Shown here in pieces: positions 8,801 through 18,215 of a stretch of 64,000 bases of DNA; the stretch's first letter is position 1, and the number at the start of each line of letters is the position of its first letter. The notes beneath the pieces are model-generated. The model was not told the origin of the DNA. It did not search any database and worked only from the letters and a program-made list of their open reading frames with translations. The stretch spans positions 558,001-622,000 of the forward strand of contig NZ_LGIS01000033.1 in NCBI RefSeq assembly GCF_001187905.1, given 5' to 3'. The translations under genes were made by a program, and so were the position numbers. This DNA is from Pantoea sp. RIT-PI-b. Its GTDB lineage: Bacteria; Pseudomonadota; Gammaproteobacteria; Enterobacterales; Enterobacteriaceae.

Positions 8801-9958
8801 TCAGCCCGTAATCCGCAGATGCTTTTCCCCTAAATCCGCCAATGCAGCCGCGCCCAGCATGCCTAAATCACGACTGATCTCGCTGGTAATCAAGTCAATC
8901 GCCAGGTTCACCCCCGCCGCGCCGCCCACGGCGCAGGCATAATTAAAGGGCCGTCCAACAAAGCAGGCTTGCGCGCCGAGCGCGATGGCTTTTATCGCAT
9001 CGGTACCGCGCCGAATGCCGCTATCAAACATCACCGTCATATCCCCGACGGCCTCAACAATCTCCGGCAAAACGTAGAGTGGCGGAATCACGGTATCGAG
9101 CTGGCGCCCGCCATGATTGGAGACCACAATCCCATCGATGCCGATAGCTTTACAGCGCAGCGCATCGGTACGACTGAGAATACCTTTGATCACCATGGCG
9201 CCCGGCCAGCGGCCGCGAATGTGTTCAATATGCTGCCAGGTTAAATGGCTTCGGCCGCTGAAATCCCGCACCGCGTTTTTCGAAAAAAGCGGTGCGCCAC
9301 GCTGCGCGCTATTGTTCTCGAAATAGGGCATGCCGCTTTTTAACACCGTCTTTAGCAAGGTGCCGGTTAACCAGCGTGGATGCGTGATGCCTTCCCACGC
9401 CAGCCGCAGGCTGGGACGGAACGGCGTAGCGAAACCGGCGCGCACGTTATTTTCGCGGTTGGCTTTGACGGGCGTATCTACGGTGATGACCAGCACCGGA
9501 ATGTCTGCGCGTTTTACCCGATCGATCAGGGCATCAATCTCTTCCAGCGTTTTCGGTAGATAGGCCTGAAACCACATTTTGGGATTGACCTGCGCCACAT
9601 CTTCCAGCCGCGTGAGCGAGGAACCACTCATGATAAACGGCACGTTTTTCTCCTTTGCGCAGCGTGCCAGCGTAATGTCCCCATCAAAACCGGTTAAGGC
9701 AGAAATGCCCATCGGCGCTATACCCACCGGTGCGGCGTAGCGATGGCCAAATAGTTCAACGTGGATGTTGCGCTGCGACACATCCACCATATTTTCCGGA
9801 ATCAGGCTGTAACGTGCGTAGGATGCGAGCGTATTGCGCAGCGCAATATTGTCTTCGATGCCACCCGAAACATAGGCGAAGAGCGGATGCGGCAAATGAC
9901 GTTGGGCGTACTTTTCGAAGTCATTCAGGGAAAGACAACGCGACAGCATATTGCGCAT
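8801..9958 (-). CDS. FMN-dependent alpha-hydroxy-acid dehydrogenase (LldD/mandelate dehydrogenase family)
   Basis: Oxidises the alpha-hydroxyl of a 2-hydroxy acid to a 2-keto acid with FMN. 385 residues, full family length. Visible: N-terminal FMN-contact segment YVSGGIEDN, APVGIAPMG, the active-site His-Arg in SNHGGRQLD (about residue 280), and the phosphate-binding DSGIRRGTDAIKA / GRPF region. No signal peptide. A second start three codons inside is possible, since neither has a strong ribosome binding site. It lies downstream of an MFS transporter read in the same direction but separated from it by a terminator. L-lactate, mandelate or another 2-hydroxy acid is possible; I would not name it lldD without the lldPRD context. 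A paralogue lies at 25187-26434. Confidence 0.9.
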   Translation of the reverse strand: MRNMLSRCLSLNDFEKYAQRHLPHPLFAYVSGGIEDNIALRNTLASYARYSLIPENMVDVSQRNIHVELFGHRYAAPVGIAPMGISALTGFDGDITLARCAKEKNVPFIMSGSSLTRLEDVAQVNPKMWFQAYLPKTLEEIDALIDRVKRADIPVLVITVDTPVKANRENNVRAGFATPFRPSLRLAWEGITHPRWLTGTLLKTVLKSGMPYFENNSAQRGAPLFSKNAVRDFSGRSHLTWQHIEHIRGRWPGAMVIKGILSRTDALRCKAIGIDGIVVSNHGGRQLDTVIPPLYVLPEIVEAVGDMTVMFDSGIRRGTDAIKAIALGAQACFVGRPFNYACAVGGAAGVNLAIDLITSEISRDLGMLGAAALADLGEKHLRITG

Positions 9959-10072
9959 GGAGATAGCGATCCGATTAGGCGAGAGGTGTAGGAAAATGTT
10001 GAAAATAAAGGATATTGCATCGGCGAACTTTTACAAATCCCTAAACCGGCAATGCTTCTGCGAAAAATGCAT

Positions 10073-10107
10073 AAGCAAAAATTGCAGAGCGGCAAGTCGC
10101 CGCTCTG
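10073..10107 (-). terminator. Rho-independent terminator after the MHS-family transporter
   Basis: Perfect 9-bp stem CAGAGCGGC / GCCGCTCTG with a 5-base loop (10085-10107), followed on the minus strand by a T run (10081 down to 10077). It closes the transcript of the transporter gene ending at 10116 and separates it from the dehydrogenase gene starting at 9958. Confidence 0.85.
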
Positions 10108-10115
10108 TCAGGATA

Positions 10116-11459
10116 TCAATGCTGTTGCCACTGATGATATTCGCCGTTTCGGCGACCTGGCGCAGTTTCGGGCAACCGCAGTAAACCAATGACCGAAATA
10201 ACCCCCAACACCGCGATATACAGCGCTAAACCATACCAATGCCCCTCGGTCATTTGCAGAATTTTAACCGCCACTAATCCCAGCACGCCGCTGCCAATTA
10301 ATGAACCGACTTGCCAGATCACTGCGATGCCGCTGCAGCGAATGTGAGTGGGGAAGAGCTCCGGGAACCAGGATGCTTGCGGCGCGTAACACATGCTGTG
10401 GCCCAGCGTCAGCGCGATGATCATGGCGATCTGCGTCAACCAATAGCTGTTTTGCTGCAGGGCGAGGAAGAACGGCACAATGGCGATGACGATCAGCAGC
10501 GCACCCATCATATACACCGGCTTACGGCCAATTCTGTCTGACAGTGCGCCCATCAGTGGAATGGCAAAGACTTCAAGAATGATCGCCACAATCATGCTGT
10601 TCATCAGAATGCCGGAATCCAGGTTATTGGCTTTGCCCCATGCCAGAATAATCACGGTAAACAAAGCAAACGCACAGGCTTCAATCAGTTTGGCTGCCAC
10701 GCCATTGATCACCAAACGCGGATTGCCACGAATTACCTCTTTTAAAGGACGCGACTCCGCGGCTTTGGTTTCCCGGATGGCGGCAAATACCGGTGACTCA
10801 TCAATGCGCAGGCGGATGAACAAACCGACAATGACTAGCAACGCACTCAACAGAAACGGCACGCGCCAGCCCCAATCCATCATTTGATCCGACGACAGCG
10901 TCGCGTTGAGGATCGCGAAAAGCGCCAGCGGCAGTAGAAAACCAACCGGAGCGCCAATTTGCACCCAGCTGGCAAAGAAGCCGCGACGGGCGGGCTGCGC
11001 ATACTCCGCCGTCATCAATACGGCGCCAGCTTGTTCACCCCCCACGCCAAAGCCCTGCAACAGACGAATCAAAATCAGCAGCACCGGCGCCCAGATACCG
11101 ATCTTTCCGTAGGTCGGCAGTAAGCCGATGCAAAACGTTCCGAGTCCGACAATCAGAATGGTGGCGACCAGCGCTTTTTTCCGTCCTACTTTATCGCCGA
11201 TATGGCCAAAAACGATGCCGCCAATCGGGCGAGCGAGAAACCCGACCGCATAGGTGGCAAACGCGGCAAGGGTGCTGATGAGCGGATCGTGGCTCGGAAA
11301 GAAAAGGTGGCCGAAAAACAGCACGGCCGCCGTGCCGTAAGCAAAGAAATCATAGTATTCGGCTGCAGTACCAATTGCGGATGCACTGGCGACGCGCTTA
11401 ATCAGCGAAGTGTTATCTTTCTCGGTGGCTGGCGTTTGCGTAATGGTTGTCGATGCCAT
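10116..11459 (-). CDS. MFS transporter, metabolite:H+ symporter (MHS) family
   Basis: 447-residue secondary transporter with 12 predicted membrane segments. The family motifs are clear: EYYDFFAYGTAA in helix 1, the loop motif GHIGDKVGRKKALV near residue 90, RLLQGFGVGGEQAGA near residue 135, and the second-half repeat GALSDRIGRKPVYMMGA. MHS members carry shikimate, alpha-ketoglutarate, proline/betaine, citrate or dicarboxylates with protons. The neighbouring 2-hydroxy-acid dehydrogenase makes a carboxylic acid plausible, but the substrate is not shown by sequence. Ribosome binding site AGGGA is somewhat distant from the ATG. Confidence 0.9.
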   Translation of the reverse strand: MASTTITQTPATEKDNTSLIKRVASASAIGTAAEYYDFFAYGTAAVLFFGHLFFPSHDPLISTLAAFATYAVGFLARPIGGIVFGHIGDKVGRKKALVATILIVGLGTFCIGLLPTYGKIGIWAPVLLILIRLLQGFGVGGEQAGAVLMTAEYAQPARRGFFASWVQIGAPVGFLLPLALFAILNATLSSDQMMDWGWRVPFLLSALLVIVGLFIRLRIDESPVFAAIRETKAAESRPLKEVIRGNPRLVINGVAAKLIEACAFALFTVIILAWGKANNLDSGILMNSMIVAIILEVFAIPLMGALSDRIGRKPVYMMGALLIVIAIVPFFLALQQNSYWLTQIAMIIALTLGHSMCYAPQASWFPELFPTHIRCSGIAVIWQVGSLIGSGVLGLVAVKILQMTEGHWYGLALYIAVLGVISVIGLLRLPETAPGRRNGEYHQWQQH

Positions 11460-12009
11460 GGGGTAAATCCCTGCGCTATAAATGTTCTACTACCATACAA
11501 GGGTGTTTGCCAGGATGTTGCGAATATGATCACAGATCGTAAGAGACAAAATGAGGTGCGAAACTGATTGCGGATATATGTCGTTGCGGCCTAATGCAGC
11601 GTGTGTTTTCAAAACCCTGTTATTTGAGACTTCTAATTAATATCGACTACACAGCGCCTCGAAATGTGCATTATTAATCATACATACAACTATATATAGC
11701 AACCTGGAAATTTAAGTTTCAAACCTCAAATTATTCTGGTCCTATTTATTGCTCTATTTAATTGATCTGCCACAACTTGGTTTCTCTACCTGAGCAATTG
11801 TTAACTGCTGAAACACAACGGTAAATTCTTAATTTGACTTAATTTCATCTTGTTCTCTTATCCCGATCTGGACGTTTTCTTTACAAAGTGTTGTGATACC
11901 GCAGTTCAGAACTCCACATATTTATATTTTCAATATCACTTTCTAAAAAACGTCATGCCTGGCGGCGTTTCGCCGTGCCGAAAATTTTATTTTCTCTCTG
12001 GAGGAAAGG
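11460..12009 (+). other. 550-bp AT-rich divergent promoter/leader region
   Basis: No credible gene. It lies between the leftward MHS transporter and the rightward autotransporter and is much richer in A+T than its neighbours from about 11500. A possible rightward promoter is TTGTTA near 11798 with TAAATT 18 bases later. Near the autotransporter start, at 11963-11975, a CGGCG-TTT-CGCCG hairpin is followed by GAAAATTTTATTTT, a terminator- or attenuator-like arrangement in the leader. AT-rich promoter DNA in front of a large surface protein is often silenced by H-NS in enterobacteria; that is inference here. Confidence 0.5.
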
Positions 12010-15000
12010 ATGTTGTTTAAATTAAAACCCCTTGTTATTAGCCTGCTGGCCGCGCAGGGCATGATGTATCCCGCGGCGCAAACTTCAGCCGCTATTATTC
12101 AGCCATTTACGCCTGAAAAGAGTGACAACAAAGCTGGAGTATTTTGCGTGTGTAATGGCAGCACACAATCGTTGACCGGCTTACCGCAGTTTACCCCGGG
12201 TAAAAGCGGTGAAGTAGCAACCACCCTGGGTCAGTTACAAGACGAGGGGCGCATCTTTACCGACAGCTTAACCGGTAAAGAGCGCCTCTCGCTCGGGGCG
12301 CAAAATTATGACGTGCTGGTTTCGGATGTCGCCAACGGCCTTTATAGCCACTACGCAACCTATGATTCGGCCGCGCTGCGTAATCTGGCCCCCATTAGCC
12401 TTAATCAAGCTGTGACCGATTATGAAGATGTGACCGATCAGCAATATCTCAACGCCCGCGTTGCATCAGTGAGTAACGGCACCATCAATGTTCAACTTGG
12501 CTCGGCCGGCGCATCCACCACCGCCAACGGCTGGGAGATGGCAGCCAAGCAGAGTCGGCTGTTTACCGCCATGAGCAGCGGCAATATGAACTGGGATAGC
12601 GACAATCGCGTTGATTTCAGCGCCATCCAAGCTCCAGACGGCGCGCGCTGGGCTTACAGTGACGATGCGCTGGTGAACTACAGCGGCAATTTCACGGTTA
12701 CCACCAAAGATGGCAACGTGACGAATTTCAACGTCAGCAATGTGAGCGATCTGCAGCGTTATAACGATTGGCTGATCGCTCAGTTACAGAGCGCGAATCT
12801 CGATCCTGCCACTTACAATAGCGAATTTGATAAAGCGTTTAGCTTCACCAGCGGCAGCGTGGTGTGGGCGCTGAACACCCGCGATCCTGACGATGAAGTA
12901 CTGAAACCGATCGGTGAACGCGTGGTGCTGAGTGCCGATGGCCCCAAAGCCACTGCGACCATCAATGCCGGTAAAACGCTGGAAGTGGTCAACGCGAATG
13001 GCGGCGCGATGCGCGCGGATAACGGCGCTACGGCTACCATTAATGGCACGTTATCCAGCAGCGGCAACCGACTCACCAACAACAATGCCTTGGTGTTAAC
13101 CAACGGCAGTCGCGGCACCAATAACGGCGTGATTAACGGTGGCTTCCTCAATAATGCCGATGGCAGCGGGGTGGATAGCAGCACGCTGGGCTATAACGCG
13201 GCGACCGTCGAAGTCAACAACAGCCGTTTTACTAATAATGGCGTGCTCAATCATGCGCTATCAGACGGCTCAAGCGCCATCACCTTGCGTGATGGCAACG
13301 CGGTAAATAATGGCACCCTCAATCTTGGGGTCACCGAAACGGTGGAAACTGGCAGCAGCGCAGGCGTGGTGCTGGGCGGTACCACCTCGAGCTTCACCAA
13401 CAACGGCACGCTGTATATTGGCCGCACGCCGCAAAGCAGTGCCACCGACGCCACCACAGACGTCGCGATCAACCAGAGCGGCGGCACGCGCGGCATGACG
13501 CAGCTGTTTGAATCCAGCGCGGTGAATAACGGCCATATCGTGATCGGTTCTTTGGTGCAAAATGCCACGGCGATGCGCGTTGAAAACGCACCCGATGCCG
13601 TGACGCTCAACAATGGCGTCATCGATGTTAACGGTCGCGCGCAGTTTAAGCCGGCAGAAAACATCGCCATGCAGGTGATCAATTCCGGCAGCGGCGGCCA
13701 GGTAGGCAACGCAGGGATCATCAATCTTAACGGGGACAACAGCACCGGTCTCAAAATCACCGCTACGCCGGGTAATCGCGCGCATGCGTGGTCAACCGGG
13801 GCGATCAACGTTAGCGGCGATGCTGACGCCGCGAACGGCACGCGCAATACTGCAGTGTGGGTAACGGGCGAGGATGGCGGCGCCGCGTCTGCCGATCTCA
13901 GCGGGCCGATCACTCTTAGCGGTGAAGCGGCGATCGGTATTCGCGCCGAAGGCAATGCCACGGTAAACGTAGCACCGAGCGCGGTGCCCATCTCCGGTAG
14001 CGGGCAGTATCAAATCAATTTTCTGGCTATTGGCCCGGATGCCAAAATCAATTTGCCCAGCAACGGTCAATACGGCGTTTCCAGCGGGTACTCGACTATT
14101 TTTCGCTATCAGGATGGTGCAGATTTTGATGGCAGCGGCATGACGCTAACACCTGATGCATCCTTCTCTACTGGCGTGATTGGCAGCGGCGAGGGCACGG
14201 ATATCAATACCCATGGCGCAAGATTAAATATTGGCGGTTATTCAACAGGCGTAGTGGTTGAAGGGGGCGCGCAGGGAACGATCGATGCGGCGACACAGTT
14301 CAATTTCGGCAATTATAATAGCCTCGCGGCGCGGGTTGATGGCAACAAACACGATCTCACCGGCTACATCACCAATAGTCTTACGCATCCTTTCAGCAAT
14401 ACCAGCCTGACCAACCATGCGGCCATGCGCAGCGATTTTGATCGCCAAATGGGCTTGATTGCGCAAAACCAGGCGCAGTTGGTCAACACCGGGAATATCG
14501 CGTTTGGCGGAACCGATACGATTGGGATTCAGTCGCTTTGGGGCGCCAATGTCACCAATAGTGGCGATATCAGCGTGACAAATGGCAGCACCGCGCTGTA
14601 TGCACAAGGTTATTCGTTCAGCGATCCGCTGGCTGCAACTATTAACAACAGCGGAACACTGAACGTCACCGCAGGTAATGCGCCCGGTTATGCGCCATCG
14701 CACGGCATATTGGGCGTGGGCGACAATGTGGAGATTAACCAAAACGGCACCATTAATTTGTACGGCAGTAACGCAGTGGCGGCGGAATTATCCGGCGGCG
14801 GGCTGTTAAGGCTGGGGGAAAATAGCAAAGTCGTTTTCCATGATACGAATCAGACGGGTTATGTCTCAACGGCGGCTTTCGCTAATATCGTCAGCAGCGG
14901 CGGGCAAACCGATGTCAGCACCGCGGGATCGACTTTGTATCGGTTGGCGGCTGGCAGCATTTTCTATCCCCTGCAACCCGCGGCAATTACTTTGAGCGGT

Positions 15001-17898
15001 GCGAATACCACCGGGATCGACGCCAGCGGCGTGGGCACCACGCTATTTGGTAGCGATCAATATAACGTCACTGGCGAAGGAGCCACGGCGGTGCGTGGCT
15101 CAGAGGGTGCATACGGCTCAGTGAATAACGCCATCACCTTGAGCGGAAATCACACCACTGGGGTGGCAACCGACAGCGGTGGTGCGAACCTGTATCTCAC
15201 GGCACCGATCACCGGTTCTGGTGACAACGTCACGGCATTAAGCAGCGGCAACGGCGCCCGCGTGCAGAATTTCAGCACAATCGATCTGTTAGGCAATAAC
15301 AGCACCGGTGCGCACCTCTATTCAGGTGGCAACTTTATCAACGCGGGCAATGTGCACGTAGCCAATGGGGTTGGCGTTGATGTCAGCACCGGCTACGGCC
15401 AATACACGCAGATGAGCGGTCAATTGCAGGTAGACAATGGCAGCGCGTTACGCGTGGGGAATGGCGGGGTGCTAAATATCGTCGGAGATGGTGCCGACGA
15501 TTATTTCAATTACACCAGTACCACTTTTGCCAATAACCATGCCGATACGGTTTTACTGGATCGCGGCGCAAGCGGTTTTATCGCCGACCACGTGGTACTC
15601 AGCGCTAACAAAGGTAATGTGATCAACAACCGCGCAGAGACCAGCAATATTTCACTTAACCGGGTGCGGCTGGATATTAACGGCGGCACCGGGATTCGCT
15701 CGGCCACCTCATTTGATGAAGGCGGCAGTGCTTATATCAATGTCACGGGCAGCGGCACGGGCTATCTGTTTGCCAATGAAGATGGCTCAACCACCAGCAA
15801 TGATTTGGTGATCGGACCTGATTACTACATGTTTGTTTCCGGTGACAGCACGGGCGTGCGCGCTAACACCAGTGGCAAAGTGATCACTGAAGGCACCATT
15901 GCGGTCTATGACCAAAATGGAGGTTCAGCAATCGTCACCAGTACCGCCAGCGAAGTGATCAACCGCGGCGGCATCATTTCGCTGAGCACGGTATCGCCCA
16001 TCATCGACTTACGCGGTGGCCAATCGGTGTTTATCAACGAGGGCAATATCAGCGCGCCATTCCCCGAAACCGTCATCGTGGCGGGCGGGGCGACTAACGA
16101 TCAATTCGCTTTGCTGTCCGGCAAGGTAGTCGGTGACGTCAATACCGGCAACGGTAATGACACACTGCAACTCTCCGGTGGCACTCTTGATGGCAGCCTG
16201 ACGATGGGCAGCGGCAGCAATCAGGCGCTGGTAGAGAATGTCAGCCTTGCCAACACGCGTCATATCACCACTGGCAACGGTGCCGGCAGCACGCTGAGCT
16301 TTAATCAGATAACGGCACGTGGCGGTTCGCTGGCGGCAGACGATCTCAGCAAAGGTACGAATCTTGGCGGCGGCTGGAGCACCATCAACTTCGCCAATAC
16401 GCAATGGACGCTCACCGACAACCTCAAACTGGCGCACAGCACCATCAATATTGGCGCAGGATCGACGCTATTTGCCGGCGACGGCGTTAATCCGCTGCTG
16501 AGCGGCGCCACTGACGACTCACTGGTGGTGAATAATGCCGGCACGCTGGATCTCACCAACGGCAGCGGCGCGTCAGGCAACACCCTGACGATTGATGGCG
16601 ATCTGGCCTCCAGCGGCGGACGCGTGAAGCTGAATACGCAAGTCGCAGCGGGCGGATCCAGCGACACCCTGCGCGTGAACGGCAACACCCGTGGCACCAC
16701 CTTGCTTGATGTCACACCTGTGGCAGGCAGTGCGGCAATCCTCACGCCCGATCAAGGCATCTCACTGGCGCAGGTGAGCGGCACGGCCAGCGCCAGTAGT
16801 TTTGCGCTGAGCAACGGTTATGTGGCAAGCGGTCCGTGGCAATATGGACTGTACGGCACACAAAACGCGGCGGCATGGAATTATCGCCTGGCAAACAATG
16901 TCGTTACGGATGCGGCAGGTAGCGTGGTGCGGCCGAAGGTGACGCCGCAGATGCCCGCCTATATCTCTGCGCCGGTCGGATTGGCGTATTACAACATGGC
17001 GGTCATGGACGATCTGCATAAGCGTCTTGGCGAGCTGCGTTCGGATAACAGCGACGCCAGCGGCGAAATGTTTCTCCGTTATCTCGGTTCAAACCTGAAG
17101 TACAAAACTAATCGCGATGTTAGCCAATACGGCTATGACTTTGACCTTGATTACAGCGCGGTTCAGCTCGGCGGCAATCTGCTGCATCTGCAGGGCGCCA
17201 ACGACAGCTTGCGGGCGGGTGTGGCTTACACGCGCGGTAATGCGCGTATCCGACCCGATGCAGTCGATGGCTACAGCTCGACCAGCTTTGATAACGACAC
17301 CTTGTCGCTGTATGCCACCTGGCTGCGCGACAGCGGTTTGTATCTTGATGGCGCGCTGTCGTTTGACTGGCATCGCGGCGACACTGACATTGCCCGGCAA
17401 AAAGAGGTCGGCAAGCTTAAAGGCAACGGCTGGGGCGCCTCGCTGGAAAGCGGTTATCCATGGCAGTTTGCCAACGGCATCCGCCTCGAACCGCAGGCGC
17501 AGCTGATGTATTTGCAGCTGAACATGGATGATGTGGTCGATCGCGATAACACCCGCGTGAGCTGGGGCAATTACGATCAAACCATTGGCCGCGTGGGTGC
17601 GCGTCTCGATCGCACCTGGCAGGATCAGGCCGGTCAGCAATATACGCCCTATTTGCGTACCAGCTATACGCGCGGTTGGGGCGGATCGGCGACCACGCGC
17701 GCCGGTGCCAGCGGTGCGCCAGACAGCGTGAGCTTTGACAGCGGCAAGTTCGGTCAGATGTGGGATATTGGCCTGGGAGGCACGGCAACGCTGAAAAGTG
17801 ATGTATCGCTGTATGCGGAAGCGGATTACCGCCAGGAGATCGACGGTAATGGTGCTAAAGGCTGGCGTTATAATGCCGGAGTACGCTGGATGTTTTAA
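12010..17898 (+). CDS. Large autotransporter adhesin-like protein (type Va)
   Basis: 1962 residues. The Sec signal peptide is about residues 1-28 (MLFKLKPLVISLLAAQG then ending near TSA-A). Residues about 30-300 form an N-terminal region without obvious repeats and contain the only cysteines I see, in a Cys-x-Cys at 46/48. From about 300 to 1640 the passenger is rich in Asn, Gly, Ser and Thr with repeated NNGT-, NNGVI- and GNNSTG-like units, the signature of a parallel beta-helix. The last 280 or so residues (from about 1675) form the outer-membrane barrel and end in AGVRWMF with the terminal Phe needed for BAM assembly. No protease or lipase motif was recognised, so adhesion or aggregation is likely. 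Strong GGAGGA ribosome binding site. Probably monocistronic. Confidence 0.93.
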   Translation: MLFKLKPLVISLLAAQGMMYPAAQTSAAIIQPFTPEKSDNKAGVFCVCNGSTQSLTGLPQFTPGKSGEVATTLGQLQDEGRIFTDSLTGKERLSLGAQNYDVLVSDVANGLYSHYATYDSAALRNLAPISLNQAVTDYEDVTDQQYLNARVASVSNGTINVQLGSAGASTTANGWEMAAKQSRLFTAMSSGNMNWDSDNRVDFSAIQAPDGARWAYSDDALVNYSGNFTVTTKDGNVTNFNVSNVSDLQRYNDWLIAQLQSANLDPATYNSEFDKAFSFTSGSVVWALNTRDPDDEVLKPIGERVVLSADGPKATATINAGKTLEVVNANGGAMRADNGATATINGTLSSSGNRLTNNNALVLTNGSRGTNNGVINGGFLNNADGSGVDSSTLGYNAATVEVNNSRFTNNGVLNHALSDGSSAITLRDGNAVNNGTLNLGVTETVETGSSAGVVLGGTTSSFTNNGTLYIGRTPQSSATDATTDVAINQSGGTRGMTQLFESSAVNNGHIVIGSLVQNATAMRVENAPDAVTLNNGVIDVNGRAQFKPAENIAMQVINSGSGGQVGNAGIINLNGDNSTGLKITATPGNRAHAWSTGAINVSGDADAANGTRNTAVWVTGEDGGAASADLSGPITLSGEAAIGIRAEGNATVNVAPSAVPISGSGQYQINFLAIGPDAKINLPSNGQYGVSSGYSTIFRYQDGADFDGSGMTLTPDASFSTGVIGSGEGTDINTHGARLNIGGYSTGVVVEGGAQGTIDAATQFNFGNYNSLAARVDGNKHDLTGYITNSLTHPFSNTSLTNHAAMRSDFDRQMGLIAQNQAQLVNTGNIAFGGTDTIGIQSLWGANVTNSGDISVTNGSTALYAQGYSFSDPLAATINNSGTLNVTAGNAPGYAPSHGILGVGDNVEINQNGTINLYGSNAVAAELSGGGLLRLGENSKVVFHDTNQTGYVSTAAFANIVSSGGQTDVSTAGSTLYRLAAGSIFYPLQPAAITLSGANTTGIDASGVGTTLFGSDQYNVTGEGATAVRGSEGAYGSVNNAITLSGNHTTGVATDSGGANLYLTAPITGSGDNVTALSSGNGARVQNFSTIDLLGNNSTGAHLYSGGNFINAGNVHVANGVGVDVSTGYGQYTQMSGQLQVDNGSALRVGNGGVLNIVGDGADDYFNYTSTTFANNHADTVLLDRGASGFIADHVVLSANKGNVINNRAETSNISLNRVRLDINGGTGIRSATSFDEGGSAYINVTGSGTGYLFANEDGSTTSNDLVIGPDYYMFVSGDSTGVRANTSGKVITEGTIAVYDQNGGSAIVTSTASEVINRGGIISLSTVSPIIDLRGGQSVFINEGNISAPFPETVIVAGGATNDQFALLSGKVVGDVNTGNGNDTLQLSGGTLDGSLTMGSGSNQALVENVSLANTRHITTGNGAGSTLSFNQITARGGSLAADDLSKGTNLGGGWSTINFANTQWTLTDNLKLAHSTINIGAGSTLFAGDGVNPLLSGATDDSLVVNNAGTLDLTNGSGASGNTLTIDGDLASSGGRVKLNTQVAAGGSSDTLRVNGNTRGTTLLDVTPVAGSAAILTPDQGISLAQVSGTASASSFALSNGYVASGPWQYGLYGTQNAAAWNYRLANNVVTDAAGSVVRPKVTPQMPAYISAPVGLAYYNMAVMDDLHKRLGELRSDNSDASGEMFLRYLGSNLKYKTNRDVSQYGYDFDLDYSAVQLGGNLLHLQGANDSLRAGVAYTRGNARIRPDAVDGYSSTSFDNDTLSLYATWLRDSGLYLDGALSFDWHRGDTDIARQKEVGKLKGNGWGASLESGYPWQFANGIRLEPQAQLMYLQLNMDDVVDRDNTRVSWGNYDQTIGRVGARLDRTWQDQAGQQYTPYLRTSYTRGWGGSATTRAGASGAPDSVSFDSGKFGQMWDIGLGGTATLKSDVSLYAEADYRQEIDGNGAKGWRYNAGVRWMF

Positions 17899-17917
17899 TT
17901 AAGGCGTATTGCTTTCA

Positions 17918-17937
17918 GGTGCGCATCAATGCGCACC
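17918..17937 (+). repeat. Short palindromic repeat (REP-like) after the autotransporter
   Basis: Perfect 9-bp inverted repeat GGTGCGCAT-CA-ATGCGCACC followed by CCTACG. On the minus strand it reads GTAGGGTGCGC, the same lead-in as the repeats at 36396-36419 and 47867-47891. No T run follows, so it is better seen as a palindromic repeat than as a terminator. Confidence 0.65.
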
Positions 17938-17984
17938 CTACGAAACTCATCCGTGCATACTATGATAACCGCGCTGTTGTTATG

Positions 17985-18014
17985 AAGGGTCGCCATTCAC
18001 GGCGACCTTTTTAT
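17985..18014 (+). terminator. Rho-independent terminator of the autotransporter gene
   Basis: GGTCGCC-ATTCAC-GGCGACC (17988-18007) followed by TTTTTATTTATTT. The stem is a member of the palindromic family also seen at 36400-36419, so here a repeat appears to serve as the terminator. The rest of the gap up to 18215 is AT-rich and holds the promoter of the next gene. Confidence 0.88.
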
Positions 18015-18215
18015 TTATTTCCAATCCAAAACCGCTTAAATAAATATCTTCCCGCCTGATGCAATTCCATCAAAATAAAAATCGCAAAATGCTTGAACTC
18101 ACATTTCGGAAAACACATTTCAAATAAAATTTAACATGAAATAAAAATGCCGATAGCGTGAAGCTTCTGTTTTGTTCTGCCGTATTTCCTTAAGCATTTT
18201 TTACCAGGAGGTATT

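Noticed and set aside
12813..13991. Long minus-strand open frames across the autotransporter passenger
   Set aside because: They follow from the regular Asn/Gly/Thr codon pattern of the repeats; no start signals and low-complexity products.
13000..16700. Repeated short units in the autotransporter as a CRISPR or tandem DNA repeat
   Set aside because: The repeats are at protein level (NNGT-type units) with variable DNA and spacing.
18116..18142. ATTTCA / TGAAAT inverted repeat upstream of the inositol transporter as an operator
   Set aside because: Six-base arms in very AT-rich DNA are likely by chance and no second copy stands out.
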